A DNA stretch of 34,574 nt from positions 1 through 34,574 of the forward strand of contig NZ_JYFE01000002.1 in the NCBI RefSeq assembly GCF_000877395.1, written 5' to 3'. How positions within the stretch are numbered: position 1 is the stretch's first letter; each line of letters opens with the position of its first letter. This document shows positions 1 through 8,324 of the stretch, piece by piece. This stretch comes from Jannaschia aquimarina. Its GTDB lineage: Bacteria > Pseudomonadota > Alphaproteobacteria > Rhodobacterales > Rhodobacteraceae. Below the pieces are notes generated by a model. The model was given only the letters and a program-made list of their open reading frames with translations, made no database searches and was not told where the DNA came from. The position numbers and the translations under genes are program-made.

Positions 1-140
1 AGTTCGGTGTCGGCCGGACGCTTGGATCTGCGCCGACAGACACGCGGATCTATGCCGGCCAGGGCACAGGCCCGCCGCTGTGAGCAGCTCTTCTCCGTCA
101 TGGCCCAGTCCACGGCATTCCTCCTCGAACCGGGCCTCAG
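1..140 (-). CDS. IS3-family transposase OrfB, N-terminal fragment (partial)
   Basis: In the -1 frame relative to orfA the minus strand reads through 140-1 without a stop. It gives a sequence with NAVDWAMTEKSCSQRRACAL followed by a basic stretch RRRSKRP. This is the typical N-terminal helix-turn-helix region of IS3 OrfB, upstream of the DDE integrase core, which lies beyond the window. The frame is entered from orfA by ribosomal slippage at the heptamer A AAA AAC (149-143), so no separate start codon is expected. The boundary at 140 is approximate. Confidence 0.7.
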   Translation of the reverse strand, partial: MRPGSRRNAVDWAMTEKSCSQRRACALAGIDPRVCRRRSKRPADTE

Positions 141-403
141 AAGTTTTTTCCAGGCATCTCTTTCAGCGTGGCCACATCCATCATCTGCTCGGCCAGCATC
201 TTCTTCAGCTTCGCATTCTCAGCTTCCAGTGCCTTCAGCCGCTTCGCATCGGCGACCTCCATGCCGCCGTACTTGCGGCGCCAGTTGTAGAAGGTCGCAT
301 CGCTGATCCCATGCTTGCGGCACAGGTCCGGCGTGCTCATGCCCGCTGCATGCTCCTTCAGGATGCCAATGATCTGCGCTTCGCTGAAACGGCTTCTCTT
401 CAT
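137..403 (-). CDS. IS3-family transposase OrfA
   Basis: This 88-residue protein begins MKRSRFSEAQIIGILKE and contains a helix-turn-helix (LCRKHGISDATFYNWRRKY, about residues 27-45). A leucine-zipper-like coiled coil follows (LKALEAENAKLKKMLAEQ, about 57-74). This is the standard OrfA of IS3-family elements (transposase_8/InsE type). It binds the terminal repeats and forms the OrfAB fusion transposase by -1 frameshifting. The reading frame is intact. The slippery A AAA AAC at 149-143 sits just before the stop and is in the correct phase for slippage. Confidence 0.85.
   Translation of the reverse strand: MKRSRFSEAQIIGILKEHAAGMSTPDLCRKHGISDATFYNWRRKYGGMEVADAKRLKALEAENAKLKKMLAEQMMDVATLKEMPGKNF
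143..149 (-). promoter_or_regulatory. Programmed -1 frameshift heptamer A AAA AAC
   Basis: The minus strand reads GG AAA AAA C TTC TGA here. In the orfA frame the heptamer parses as A AAA AAC, which matches the X XXY YYZ slippery consensus. The stop codon follows one codon later, and the -1 frame is open and encodes OrfB. IS3-family elements make their OrfAB transposase in this way. Confidence 0.65.
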
Positions 404-468
404 CTCCTGTCTCCTCAGTTGGAGAACAGCCTAACCTCAAATCGAGGACGTTTCAGGGGAGCAGGTCA

Positions 469-739
469 CCTGGACAATATCTTCATTGAGCGTTCGTGGC
501 GATCATTGAAGCAGGAGGCGATCCATCTGGAAGAGAGCATTGACGGCTTCCAGGCCCAAAGGGTCGTCAAGAACTGGATGGCCTTCTACAACGCCGCGCG
601 ACCCCAATTCCGCGCTTGATCGGCAAACGCCCGACGACACATATTGGTCCGGCTTGAAAGAGCAGAAAGCAGCATGAAACCTAAACCCGATACACCTTAG
701 AAACGCTGCAAAACTGTCCGGAAATGTGGGACAACTTCA
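469..739 (+). mobile_element. IS3-family remnant, right end
   Basis: This holds the orfB 3' remnant followed by a typical IS3 right terminus. Reading inward from 739 on the minus strand the end is TGAAGTTGTCCCACATTTCC. Nothing of the left half remains on this side. The likeliest history is that another IS3 element inserted into, or recombined with, this one at 468/469. Confidence 0.65.
470..677 (+). pseudogene. IS3-family OrfB, frameshifted C-terminal remnant
   Basis: From 470 the plus strand encodes LDNIFIERSWRSLKQEAIHL and then a segment ending WMAFYNAARP. This is the conserved C-terminal end of the IS3 OrfB integrase domain; the catalytic Glu is the E of IERSWR. At the C-run 602-605 there is one base too many. 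In the recorded frame translation stops at 617-619. In the frame shifted by that base it continues NSALDRQTPDDTYW to a stop at 675-677, exactly as IS3 OrfB proteins end. The 5' part of the gene is absent: the sequence begins where the opposite-strand IS ends at 468. It is a dead fragment. Confidence 0.8.
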
Positions 740-805
740 TTCAGACAAAGGAACAGTGATAATATTCACGCGACGGCCACGTAAACACAAAGTGCGAAAA
801 TCCAG

Positions 806-1156
806 CTAGAAGATTTCGACGCCACCAGCAGGCAGATTTGTCAGGGGCGTATCGCTTCCGCTCAAACGCCTGCGCAAGGCTTCCTGATCGATGTTCGAGT
901 AGACGTCGATCGGGAAAGCCGGCCCAGCGTCCCCGAGGCGACGAAGGATCCGGGAGAGGTCACGGAGGGTCTGATCCGCACGATCGAGAGCCTGCGTCTT
1001 GTCAATCAAGGACGTTGTGACGAAATCATCCGGCATCGTGACGATGGCAGTCTCCAGGCTGGCCAAGGACTTCCGAAGAGTATCGGCCTCCCGTGCCAGA
1101 TTCTCGCAGAGGGCGGAGTAGGCTTTGCCTGCATCGGATGCGGCCATGTCGTCCAT
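806..1156 (-). CDS. Small coiled-coil protein of unknown function
   Basis: This encodes about 116 residues starting MDDMAASDAGKAYSALCENL. A second ATG three codons in (1147) has better spacing from GAGG and may be the true start. The reading frame is open further upstream to 1225, but that part is Cys/Arg-rich and lacks a ribosome site. The central region (roughly residues 15-85) is rich in Leu, Ala, Glu and Arg in heptad-like spacing (LAREADTLRKSLASLETAI; LDRADQTLRDLSRILRRL), so a helical or coiled-coil fold is likely. No signal peptide or membrane segment is visible. I do not recognise the family. It stands alone between the IS remnants and guaA. Confidence 0.5.
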   Translation of the reverse strand: MDDMAASDAGKAYSALCENLAREADTLRKSLASLETAIVTMPDDFVTTSLIDKTQALDRADQTLRDLSRILRRLGDAGPAFPIDVYSNIDQEALRRRLSGSDTPLTNLPAGGVEIF

Positions 1157-1451
1157 CCTCACTCTAGCCGGGCGCACTGCGATGCATCCGCACCCGCGCA
1201 TCGTTGTGGCTTTCGGCTGGTGCAAACATGGGCCTCGTACCCCTCGAGACGATAATCATCGGATGAGGGGTAACATGATCTGCCCATTCAACGAAGCTGC
1301 GTATCCTGCGGACTTGATTCAAATACGGGCCAGGCGGTCACATCGGTGCAAGCGCCGTAACGGACACCGTCACTCATGCCTTAAGTATTCGCCCCAAACT
1401 CGGCGGGCGGAAAAGGCACCATGCCTGGCCATTGGAGGCCGCCATGTTCCG
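1157..1451. other. Intergenic stretch with no recognised feature
   Basis: Between the small coiled-coil gene (start near 1156) and the guaA stop codon I see no convincing reading frame, tRNA fold or strong terminator. Short imperfect inverted repeats exist but none has a U-tract. It must carry the promoter of the minus-strand gene at 806-1156 and the end of the guaA transcript. Confidence 0.4.
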
Positions 1452-3044
1452 TCATTCCCACTCGATCGTGCCGGGCGGTTTCGACGTGATGTCGTAGGTC
1501 ACTCGGTTGATGCCCTTGACCTCGTTGATGATGCGGGTCGCGGTCTCGCCTAGAAACTCGTGCGTGAACGGATAATAGTCGGCGGTCATCCCGTCGACGC
1601 TGGTCACCGCACGCAGGGCGCAGGCGTAGTCGTAGGTCCGGCCGTCGCCCATGACGCCCACGGTCCTCACGGGAAGGATCGCGACGAAGGCCTGCCAGAT
1701 CTCGTCGTAGAGGCCATGGCGCCGGATCTGGTCGATATAGACGGCATCCGCTTTTCGCAGGATGGCCAGCTTCTCGCGTGTGATCTCTCCGGGGCAGCGG
1801 ATGGCGAGGCCGGGGCCGGGGAAGGGGTGACGGCCGATGAAGCTGCGCGGCAGACCGAGTTCACGGCCCAAGGCGCGGACCTCGTCCTTGAAAAGCTCCC
1901 GCAGGGGTTCGACCAGCTTGAGGCCCATCTTTTCGGGCAGCCCGCCTACATTGTGATGCGATTTGATCGTGACCGAGGGGCCGCCACTGAAGCTCACCGA
2001 CTCGATCACGTCCGGGTAGAGCGTGCCTTGGGCGAGGAACTCGGCGCCACCGACCTCTCCGGCGTGTTTCTGGAACACGTCGATGAAGAGCCGGCCGATC
2101 GTCTTACGCTTGGTCTCCGGGTCGGACACGCCTTCGAGCGCGGACAGGAACAGGTCCTGCTCGTCGGCATGGATCAGGGGCATGTTGTAGTGATCGCGGA
2201 ACATGGTCACGACCTCTTCGGCCTCGCCCTGCCGCAGCAGGCCGTGGTCGACGAAGACACAGGTAAGCTGGTCGCCGATGGCCTCATGGATCAGCACGGC
2301 GGCGACGGAGCTGTCGACACCGCCGGAGAGACCGCAGATCACCTTGGCATCACCCACCTGTTCGCGGATGGCGGCGATGGCCTGCTCGCGGTACGCGCCC
2401 ATGGTCCAGTCGCCCGAGAAGCCCGCAAGGCGGACGAAGTTCTCGTAGAGGCGGGCGCCTTTGGGGGTATGGTGCACCTCCGGGTGGAACTGGACCGCGT
2501 AGAAGTGGCGCTCGGTGTCGGCGGTGATGGCATAAGGCGCGTTCGGCGATGTGCCATAGACCTCGAAGCCCGGGGCGAGGCGGCTGACATGGTCGCCGTG
2601 GGACATCCAGACCTGCTCGCGCCCCGTCGCCTCCAGCCCGTCGAACCACCCCTCCAGCAGCTCGAGCTTCGCCTTGGGCGTGACGTAGGCGCGGCCGAAC
2701 TCTGCGGTGCCTTCGCCGCGCTTCACTTCTCCGCCGAGCATGTGCTGCATAACCTGCTGTCCGTAGCAGATACCGAGGACGGGGACGCCCAGATCGAAGA
2801 TCTCGGCCGGGGGGCGTGGCGACCCGTCATCCGGGACCGAGGCGGGGCCGCCTGACAGGATGACCGCGCGCGGGGCGAAATCGGACAGGAAATCCCGCGT
2901 GACATTCTGGAACGGGTGGATCTCGCAATAGACGTTCAGCTCGCGCAGGCGGCGGGCGATGAGTTGGGTCACCTGACTTCCGAAATCGACGATCAGGAGG
3001 CGCTGGTGGAGGGCGGGATCGGGGGTCGCGGCGGCATGGTCCAT
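1452..3044 (-). CDS. guaA: GMP synthase (glutamine-hydrolysing)
   Basis: GuaA converts XMP, ATP and glutamine to GMP, the last step of de novo guanine nucleotide synthesis in the cytoplasm. The 530-residue protein has the full two-domain architecture. The class I glutamine amidotransferase domain shows SGGPASVPD near residue 64, the nucleophile Cys93 in GICYGQQ, and His187/Glu189 in FHPEV. The ATP-pyrophosphatase domain carries the PP-loop SGGVDSS at 240-246. The C-terminal dimerisation domain ends in GTIEWE, as is usual. The start at 3044 ([20 protein letters not shown]) was chosen because family similarity begins here; the frame stays open upstream to 3656, but that stretch is low-complexity Arg/Ser/Pro. 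It is monocistronic and diverges from the MttB-family gene. Confidence 0.97.
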   Translation of the reverse strand: MDHAAATPDPALHQRLLIVDFGSQVTQLIARRLRELNVYCEIHPFQNVTRDFLSDFAPRAVILSGGPASVPDDGSPRPPAEIFDLGVPVLGICYGQQVMQHMLGGEVKRGEGTAEFGRAYVTPKAKLELLEGWFDGLEATGREQVWMSHGDHVSRLAPGFEVYGTSPNAPYAITADTERHFYAVQFHPEVHHTPKGARLYENFVRLAGFSGDWTMGAYREQAIAAIREQVGDAKVICGLSGGVDSSVAAVLIHEAIGDQLTCVFVDHGLLRQGEAEEVVTMFRDHYNMPLIHADEQDLFLSALEGVSDPETKRKTIGRLFIDVFQKHAGEVGGAEFLAQGTLYPDVIESVSFSGGPSVTIKSHHNVGGLPEKMGLKLVEPLRELFKDEVRALGRELGLPRSFIGRHPFPGPGLAIRCPGEITREKLAILRKADAVYIDQIRRHGLYDEIWQAFVAILPVRTVGVMGDGRTYDYACALRAVTSVDGMTADYYPFTHEFLGETATRIINEVKGINRVTYDITSKPPGTIEWE

Positions 3045-3294
3045 GACCCTGTGCCGTAGGCAAGGCCGGGACGGCGCGCAAGGGCTGCCGGCTCGCCGGG
3101 CCCCCCCGGATCGTGAAGGTCCCTGCCACGGGCGAGGCGATCGCGAACCGGAGCGGTAGGGGCCGGGTCGCAGACACTTGACCGGCCTGCGCCGCCGAGG
3201 ATGTCGGGATTGGACGCGGCGCGACGCAAACCGTGCCTCCGGCGGACAGGCAGGCGCGCTATTCCCGATCCGAGGCGAGGCGCAGGAGACGGCA
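3045..3294. other. Divergent intergenic region guaA / MttB-family gene
   Basis: This 250-base gap between divergent start codons must hold promoters for both genes. It is G-rich and I could not find convincing -35/-10 pairs. A TTGACC at 3178-3183 is the best -35 candidate for the plus strand, but it has no good -10. Open frames here are only upstream extensions of the two neighbouring genes. Confidence 0.3.
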
Positions 3295-4818
3295 ATGGCG
3301 GAGCAGGCACGGAGACGGCGTGGAGGCGGCGGGGCCGCTCGGCGCGCGGAACGCGGGACGCTGAACATCGAAACAGCGGGGGTCATCACCCGAGCCATTC
3401 CGGATTTCGAGCTTCTGGACGAAGAGGCGCTGTCGACCATCGAGGAGCAGGCCGAGACCGTTCTGGCAGAGATTGGCGTCGCTTTCGTCGAAAACCCGGC
3501 CGCGCTGGCGCTTTGGCGCGAAGCGGGCGCCGAGGTCGAGGGAGAGATCGTCCGCTTGCCGCGCGGGCTGGCGCGGACGCTGTGCGCGACGGCGCCGTCC
3601 TCCTTTACCCAGATCGCCCGAAACCCCGCCAAGTCGGTCGAGATCGGCGGTCGCAATCTGGTGCTTGCCCCCGTCTACGGCCCCCCGTTCGTGCGCGACG
3701 AGGGTGGGCGGCGCTATGCGACGATGGGCGATTTCGAGACCTTCGTGAAACTGGGGCACATGTCGAAATGGCTGCACCATTCCGGCGGCACCGTCTGCGA
3801 GCCGACGGATATCCCCGTCAGCAAGCGTCATCTCGACATGCTGATGGCCCACGCCACGCTGACCGACAAACCTTTCATGGGCTCGGTGACCGAACCCAGC
3901 CGGGCGGCCGACTCGGTCGCTTTCGCCGACATTCTCTTCGGCGGGCTGGACGGACGCTGCGCGCTGACGAACCTCGTGAACATCAACTCGCCGCTGACCT
4001 TCGACGCGACGATGATGGGCGCGTTGGAGGTGTATGCCAAAGCCGGGCAGGCCTGCATCGTCTCGCCCTTCATCGTGGGCGGGGCGATGGCGCCGGTCAC
4101 GGTGGCGGGCACGCTCGTCCAGGTGCTGGCCGAGGTGATGGCGGGGGTGGCCTATTCCCAGCTCGTCCGACCGGGTGCGCCTGTGATCTTTGGCGCCTTC
4201 GTCACGTCGATCGACATGGGGTCCGGGGCGCCAACCTTCGGAACGCCCGAAGCGGCACAGATCACCTACGGGGCGGGACAGTTGGCGCGCCGGATGGGGT
4301 TGCCCTACCGATCGGGCGGCAGCTTCTGCGGGTCCAAACTGCCCGACGCGCAGGCCGCCTACGAGACGGCCAACACGCTGAACGGGGCGTTGCTGGCCGG
4401 TGTCAACTTCATGCTGCATGCCTGCGGCTGGCTGGAAGGCGGCCTGGTCGCGGATTTCGAGAAGTTCGTGATGGATGCCGATCAGTTGGGCGCGCTGCAC
4501 AAGATGGCGCGCGGTGTCGTCGCCGACGCGGAAGTGCTGGACGCGATCCGCGAAGTCGGGCCGGGGGGGCATTACCTGGGCGCCGCTCATACGCAGGCGC
4601 GATTCAAGGACGCGTTCTGGCGATCGGAACTGTTCGACTACAAGCCATACGAGACATGGGCCGAGGAAGGCGGGCGTGACACGCGGGCGCTCGCCTCCGC
4701 GCGGGTGAAGAAGCTGCTTGCTGCCTATGAACCCCCGGCGATGGATCCGGCCGTACGTGAGGCACTGGACGCCTATGTCGCAACGCGCAAGGAAGAGCTG
4801 CCAGACAGCATGATCTGA
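3295..4818 (+). CDS. Trimethylamine methyltransferase family (MttB-like) protein, non-pyrrolysine type
   Basis: This 507-residue protein matches the MttB/COG5598 family: a TIM-barrel methyltransferase that moves a methyl group from a quaternary or tertiary amine to a corrinoid protein. Recognisable stretches are [20 protein letters not shown] near the N-terminus, [18 protein letters not shown], and [20 protein letters not shown]. There is no in-frame amber codon. It therefore belongs with the non-Pyl members, such as the glycine-betaine, proline-betaine or carnitine methyltransferases, rather than the archaeal trimethylamine enzyme. The start at 3295 has AGGAGA about eight bases upstream. The N-terminus ([20 protein letters not shown]) is strongly basic and probably disordered. 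No corrinoid protein or reactivase gene adjoins it, so the substrate cannot be inferred. Confidence 0.85.
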   Translation: MAEQARRRRGGGGAARRAERGTLNIETAGVITRAIPDFELLDEEALSTIEEQAETVLAEIGVAFVENPAALALWREAGAEVEGEIVRLPRGLARTLCATAPSSFTQIARNPAKSVEIGGRNLVLAPVYGPPFVRDEGGRRYATMGDFETFVKLGHMSKWLHHSGGTVCEPTDIPVSKRHLDMLMAHATLTDKPFMGSVTEPSRAADSVAFADILFGGLDGRCALTNLVNINSPLTFDATMMGALEVYAKAGQACIVSPFIVGGAMAPVTVAGTLVQVLAEVMAGVAYSQLVRPGAPVIFGAFVTSIDMGSGAPTFGTPEAAQITYGAGQLARRMGLPYRSGGSFCGSKLPDAQAAYETANTLNGALLAGVNFMLHACGWLEGGLVADFEKFVMDADQLGALHKMARGVVADAEVLDAIREVGPGGHYLGAAHTQARFKDAFWRSELFDYKPYETWAEEGGRDTRALASARVKKLLAAYEPPAMDPAVREALDAYVATRKEELPDSMI

Positions 4819-4827
4819 AAAAGATCA
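4811..4827. terminator. Short hairpin at the convergent MttB-family/glk junction
   Basis: TGATCT (4811-4816) pairs with AGATCA (4822-4827) across a GAAAA loop. It overlaps the stop codon of the MttB-family gene and lies just beyond the glk stop on the other strand. The stem is only six base pairs and lacks a U-run, so it is a weak or factor-assisted end at best. Confidence 0.3.
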
Positions 4828-4846
4828 GCATCTTGCGGGCCGACCT

Positions 4847-5809
4847 TCAGGTGCCAACGGCCAGTTCCGTCAGGTGGGCGGCACAGCCGGTCAGGGCGGC
4901 ATAATCGTCTTCGATCAGGCTGACCGAGAAGTTGCCCATGAAGCCGGCGAAGCGACCCTTGTCGCGGAAAGCATCGGCGAAGCCCGTCGTTGCGAGGTGC
5001 GGGCCCATGGCGCGGGCAACGCCGCCCACCAGAAAGACGCCGCCGAAGGGCAGGTGGATCAGCGACAGGTTACCCGCGACGGTCCCCAGAATCTTGATGA
5101 AGATGCGGATCGCCTCATGCGCGCGGGGGTCGGTCTCGACCCGGGACATGATCTCGGCGGCGAGATATTCATGGTGTTCGCCCGCTTCGGAAGAAAGCCA
5201 GCGATAGACCTGTTCCAGCCCGCGGCCCGACAGCACGTCCTCGACGGCAGGAAACCCGTGGGTCGTGGAGACGAACTGGCAGAGGCGGAACTCGGCCTCG
5301 GTTCGGATCGGCAGGTTGGCATGGCCCGACTCCGATGGCGGGACGTAGCGCCCGGTGGGCGTGATGTGGACCGGGGCGGCGTTGAAACCCGTGCCGACGC
5401 CCACGACCAACCGGGTCGCGCCGGAGGATCGTTCCCCGTGGATCACCTCCCGAAGGCTGTCGGCGGGAAGGTGGCCGAGTGCGTATCCCTGCGCCTGAAG
5501 GTCGTTCAGGATCGCGCCCGCCTGCGCACCGGTCGCCTGCTTGAGGCGGTCGGGATCTATGGACCAATCCAGATTGGTCAATTCCGCCACCCCATCGGCC
5601 ACGGGGCCGGCCACCGCGACACAGGCGCCGACCGGTGTCGCGCCACCCTGTTCTTCGCGGTAGCGTCGCAGGACCGGGGCGAGGTTGGCGAAGTCCCGGT
5701 TGCGGAAGCGCCGGACCGTCTCTGGCAGCACCTTGCCACGCCGGGCCATCGCGACGCGGGTGTTCGTGCCGCCGACATCGGCCACGAGAAAGAGGGGGTC
5801 GTCGCTCAT
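4847..5809 (-). CDS. glk: Glucokinase
   Basis: Glk phosphorylates cytoplasmic glucose with ATP to glucose 6-phosphate. The 320-residue length matches the bacterial Glk (ROK-distant, COG0837) family. Visible motifs are the phosphate-binding ADVGGTNTRVA near the N-terminus (about residues 9-19), a LNDLQAQGYAL segment, GVGTGFNAAPV, and the adenosine-binding VFLVGGVARAMGP near residue 260. It follows the beta-glucosidase gene by 12 bases, so the two are almost certainly co-transcribed with the regulator gene. In this locus it takes the glucose released by the alpha- and beta-glucosidases, as expected where sugars enter through ABC transport rather than PTS. Confidence 0.95.
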   Translation of the reverse strand: MSDDPLFLVADVGGTNTRVAMARRGKVLPETVRRFRNRDFANLAPVLRRYREEQGGATPVGACVAVAGPVADGVAELTNLDWSIDPDRLKQATGAQAGAILNDLQAQGYALGHLPADSLREVIHGERSSGATRLVVGVGTGFNAAPVHITPTGRYVPPSESGHANLPIRTEAEFRLCQFVSTTHGFPAVEDVLSGRGLEQVYRWLSSEAGEHHEYLAAEIMSRVETDPRAHEAIRIFIKILGTVAGNLSLIHLPFGGVFLVGGVARAMGPHLATTGFADAFRDKGRFAGFMGNFSVSLIEDDYAALTGCAAHLTELAVGT

Positions 5810-5821
5810 GATGGCGGGGTC

Positions 5822-7150
5822 CTAGCCGGGGGTCAGGGCGCGGGCAAGAGCGTGGTAGCTGGCCTTGGGCGTGCGGAGGAGGCTCTCGAAGTCCACATGG
5901 ACGAGACCGAAGCGCTTCTCGTAGCCAAGCGCCCACTCGTAATTATCCAGAAGCGACCAGATCGTGTAGCCGCGCAGCGGCACGCCGTCGGCGATGGCCT
6001 TCCGGCAAACCTCCAGATGAGCATTCAGGTAGGCGATCCGTTCGGTATCCGCCCGATCCGGGCGGTCGGGGTTCGCCATGCCGTTCTCGGTCACGATCAG
6101 CGGGGTCTCGCCCGTATACTCGGCCGGGAGCCAGTGCAGAAAATGCGCCAGTCCGTCCGGATTGATCTCCCATTCCATCTGGGTCTTCGGCAGGGGGCCG
6201 TTGCGTTCCCGAAGGTCGGGCCATGCGCCAGGGCCCTGCGCGATGCGCTTGCAGGTATAGTAGTTGATCCCGAACCAATCGAGCGGCTGCGCGATCGTCG
6301 CCATATCGTCCTGCCAGCGCTCCGGCATGTGGGGCGCGAACCCCTCGAGCACGTCGTCGGGATAGGTGGCTTGGGTCATCGCCTGAACGAACCAGCGGTT
6401 ATAGATCCCGTCATAGAGGCGGGCGGCCGCTTGGTCGGCCTCGGTTTCGCTGGCGGGCAGGGAGTATTCGAAGTTGTTGGTTGCACCCACATTCGCGACG
6501 CCGGCGGCGCGCAGGCGCTGAACGGACAGACCATGCGCCAGGGCGACATGGTGCATGGCGCGCACGGCGGCGCGCAGATCGGTCAGACCAGGCGCATGAT
6601 GGCCGAGGAAATGCGACAGCCACCCCACGCACCATGGTTCGTTGATGGGGGCGACGGCATGAAGGCGATCGCCGAACCGGGCCGCGACCGCGTCGGTGAA
6701 GTCGGCGAATCGTTCCGGCGTCTCACGGGACGTCCAGCCGCCCCGCTTCGCCAGCGTCGACGGGAGTTCCCAGTGATAGAGGGTCGCGATAGGCTTGATG
6801 CCGCGGGACAGCATTCCGTCGAGGAGCTGGTCGTAGAAATCCAGACCCTCTGGGTTCGCGGTGAGTCCGTCCGGCATGACCCGCGCCCAGGAGATCGAGA
6901 ACCGATAGGCGTCGAGTCCGGCCTCTGCGATCAGGTCGAGATCTTCCGGCCAGCGATGGTAATGGTCACAGGCGACGGCCCCGTTCTCACCCCGCACGAC
7001 CTTGCCGGGCGTGGCGGCGAAATCGTCCCAATGGGTTCGCCCGGCGCCGCCGAAGGAATGACCTTCGATCTGGTAAGCCGAGGTGGCGGTCGCAAAGAGG
7101 AAACCCGGCGGAAAGTCGCGGCGGGTCAGGGCGAGGTCGATGTCGGTCAT
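5822..7150 (-). CDS. bgl: GH1 beta-glucosidase
   Basis: This 442-residue glycoside hydrolase family 1 enzyme cleaves terminal beta-glucosyl residues. Signature features are the N-terminal FLFATATSAYQIEG, the acid/base Glu171 in INEPWCVG, and the nucleophile Glu355 in IVTENGMANPDRPDR. There is no signal peptide, so it is cytoplasmic. The start codon at 7150 overlaps the stop of the regulator gene (ATGA, 7147-7150), which indicates translational coupling; the frame is open to a TTG at 7216, but that part lies inside the regulator gene. A beta-specific enzyme sits inside what is otherwise an alpha-glucoside locus, and its physiological substrate is not evident from the sequence. Confidence 0.93.
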   Translation of the reverse strand: MTDIDLALTRRDFPPGFLFATATSAYQIEGHSFGGAGRTHWDDFAATPGKVVRGENGAVACDHYHRWPEDLDLIAEAGLDAYRFSISWARVMPDGLTANPEGLDFYDQLLDGMLSRGIKPIATLYHWELPSTLAKRGGWTSRETPERFADFTDAVAARFGDRLHAVAPINEPWCVGWLSHFLGHHAPGLTDLRAAVRAMHHVALAHGLSVQRLRAAGVANVGATNNFEYSLPASETEADQAAARLYDGIYNRWFVQAMTQATYPDDVLEGFAPHMPERWQDDMATIAQPLDWFGINYYTCKRIAQGPGAWPDLRERNGPLPKTQMEWEINPDGLAHFLHWLPAEYTGETPLIVTENGMANPDRPDRADTERIAYLNAHLEVCRKAIADGVPLRGYTIWSLLDNYEWALGYEKRFGLVHVDFESLLRTPKASYHALARALTPG

Positions 7151-8181
7151 GCGGAGGTCTTTCGGCGCGATGAGTTGCGAGAGGGGCCGCTGGACGCGCC
7201 CAGAACGAGATCGCAATCCCAGACTTCCCCGATCAATGCTCCATCCGGGCCGGCGACCCGCGCCAGCAGGACCTCGGCGCAGCGGCGACCGGCGGCACGC
7301 ACGCTGGACCGGATCGCGGTAAAGGGCGGCGGATCGCCGTCATTGCGCAGATACGAGAGCTCATCGTCGAACATCACGACCGAGACGTCGTCTCCAAGGG
7401 TGAGACCGGCCTCCTGTACGGCGCGGCGCACGCCGAGTGCCATGAGATGCGATGCCACCGCGAAGGCGGTCGCGCCGTCGCGAAGCATCTGCCGGGCGAA
7501 AGCATAGCCGTTTCCCTCGGACATCGGGCCATCCCGGACCAGGTCGGCTGCCAGGTGCCGTGCCTCCAGCGCCTCTGTCCATCCGCGTCTGCGCCGGGAT
7601 GCGAAGTCGAACGCTTCCGGCCCGTTCACGAGCGCGATGCGGCTATGGCCGAGATCGAGCAGGTGATCCGTGGCAGTCCGGAACGCGCGGGTGTTCGCGA
7701 CATCCACGAAATCATGGGACCCGGTTTCGGGCGCGCGCCCATGCACCACGAACGGAAGGCCCGCCTCCTGCAGCAATCCGACGCGTGGATCCCCCGGCCG
7801 GGGCCCGTGGAGGATCACCCCGTCGACCGAGCGCGCCGAGATCATCTGCGCATAGGCCGCGTCCTCTCGGTCTTCCGGGACTACGGACATCAGCATGTCA
7901 TAGCCGGCGGCCGCATAGACTTCGCCGGCCCCGGCCAGGAAATCGGCAAAGACGGGATTGACCAACTCGTCGGTCTCGGAGGTCGTGATCACATGCCCGA
8001 TCGCCATGGCGCGGCCCGAAGCCAAGGCGGCAGCGCGCCGGTTCGGGCGGTATCCGTGGGCGGCGGCAGCTTCGCGCACGGCGCGCCGCGTCTCTTCGGA
8101 GACTTCCGGGTATCCGCCCAGAGCCCGGCTGACGGTCGTGGGCGACAAACCCAGAAGGCCTGCCAGTTCCTTGAGCGTCAC
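7147..8181 (-). CDS. aglR: LacI-family transcriptional regulator of the alpha-glucoside locus
   Basis: This 344-residue repressor-type regulator has an N-terminal LacI helix-turn-helix (LKELAGLLGLSPTTVSRAL, about residues 3-21). A hinge helix around RPNRRAAALASG follows, then a periplasmic-binding-protein-like effector domain (GHVITTSETDELVNPVFADF onward). The GTG start at 8181 was chosen because the HTH begins immediately after it and AAGGAGG lies about 10 bases upstream. The much longer open frame to 8493 runs backwards into aglE. The position divergent from aglE, with bgl and glk downstream, is that of AglR in Sinorhizobium meliloti and relatives. It probably controls both transcripts through the intergenic motifs. 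Confidence 0.9.
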   Translation of the reverse strand: MTLKELAGLLGLSPTTVSRALGGYPEVSEETRRAVREAAAAHGYRPNRRAAALASGRAMAIGHVITTSETDELVNPVFADFLAGAGEVYAAAGYDMLMSVVPEDREDAAYAQMISARSVDGVILHGPRPGDPRVGLLQEAGLPFVVHGRAPETGSHDFVDVANTRAFRTATDHLLDLGHSRIALVNGPEAFDFASRRRRGWTEALEARHLAADLVRDGPMSEGNGYAFARQMLRDGATAFAVASHLMALGVRRAVQEAGLTLGDDVSVVMFDDELSYLRNDGDPPPFTAIRSSVRAAGRRCAEVLLARVAGPDGALIGEVWDCDLVLGASSGPSRNSSRRKTSA

Positions 8182-8200
8182 GCGTCCGCCCCCTCCTTGT

Positions 8201-8215
8201 CCGAAACGCTTTGGA
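8201..8215. promoter_or_regulatory. Candidate LacI-family operator, aglR-proximal
   Basis: CCGAAACGCTTTGGA is an imperfect palindrome with the central CG typical of LacI-family operators. It shares the core AAACG(C/G)TTTGGA with a second site at 8325-8339. It lies just upstream of the regulator's ribosome-binding site, a sensible place for autoregulation. The repressor assignment is inferred. Confidence 0.5.
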
Positions 8216-8288
8216 TGGGCGAGGGGTGCCAGCCCGCGGGCCCTGCTGGCAAGGCTTTTCGTCGCCGCGCTGCAGCGTCTTCCGCCCG

Positions 8289-8320
8289 TTGACTTTCGTA
8301 TTTTCCTGTCGGAAGCAGGT
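8289..8320 (+). promoter_or_regulatory. Possible promoter for aglEFGAK
   Basis: TTGACT at 8289-8294 is a good -35 element and the following bases are locally AT-rich. No good -10 hexamer stands at 17 bases (GAAGCA at best). The operator-like motif at 8325-8339 would cover the expected start of transcription. Confidence 0.25.
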
Positions 8321-8324
8321 CGTG

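Larger units (their letters stand above)
1..468 (-). mobile_element. IS3-family insertion sequence, left part (cut by window edge)
   Basis: On the minus strand this element shows the IS3 layout: a terminal sequence at 451-468 (reading TGACCTGCTCCCC inward), a short leader, orfA at 403-137, and the start of orfB in the -1 frame running off the window at base 1. The terminus type and the two-frame transposase identify the IS3 family, probably the IS51/IS407 side of it. The outer end at 468 directly abuts a second IS3 remnant of opposite orientation. The far end lies outside the window, so the element's completeness and its target duplication cannot be judged. Confidence 0.8.

Noticed and set aside
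1321-1380. Possible tRNA or small RNA fold around CGGTG...CACCG
   Set aside because: Only one short stem could be formed and no cloverleaf, T-loop or terminator is present.
3045-3656. N-terminal extension of GuaA to residue -204
   Set aside because: The extension is Arg/Ser/Pro-rich, overlaps the divergent MttB-family gene, and GuaA similarity begins at the ATG at 3044.
4874-7507. An 877-codon open frame on the plus strand opposite glk, bgl and the end of aglR
   Set aside because: It is exactly antisense to three well-supported genes, has low-complexity composition, and is an effect of high third-position GC.
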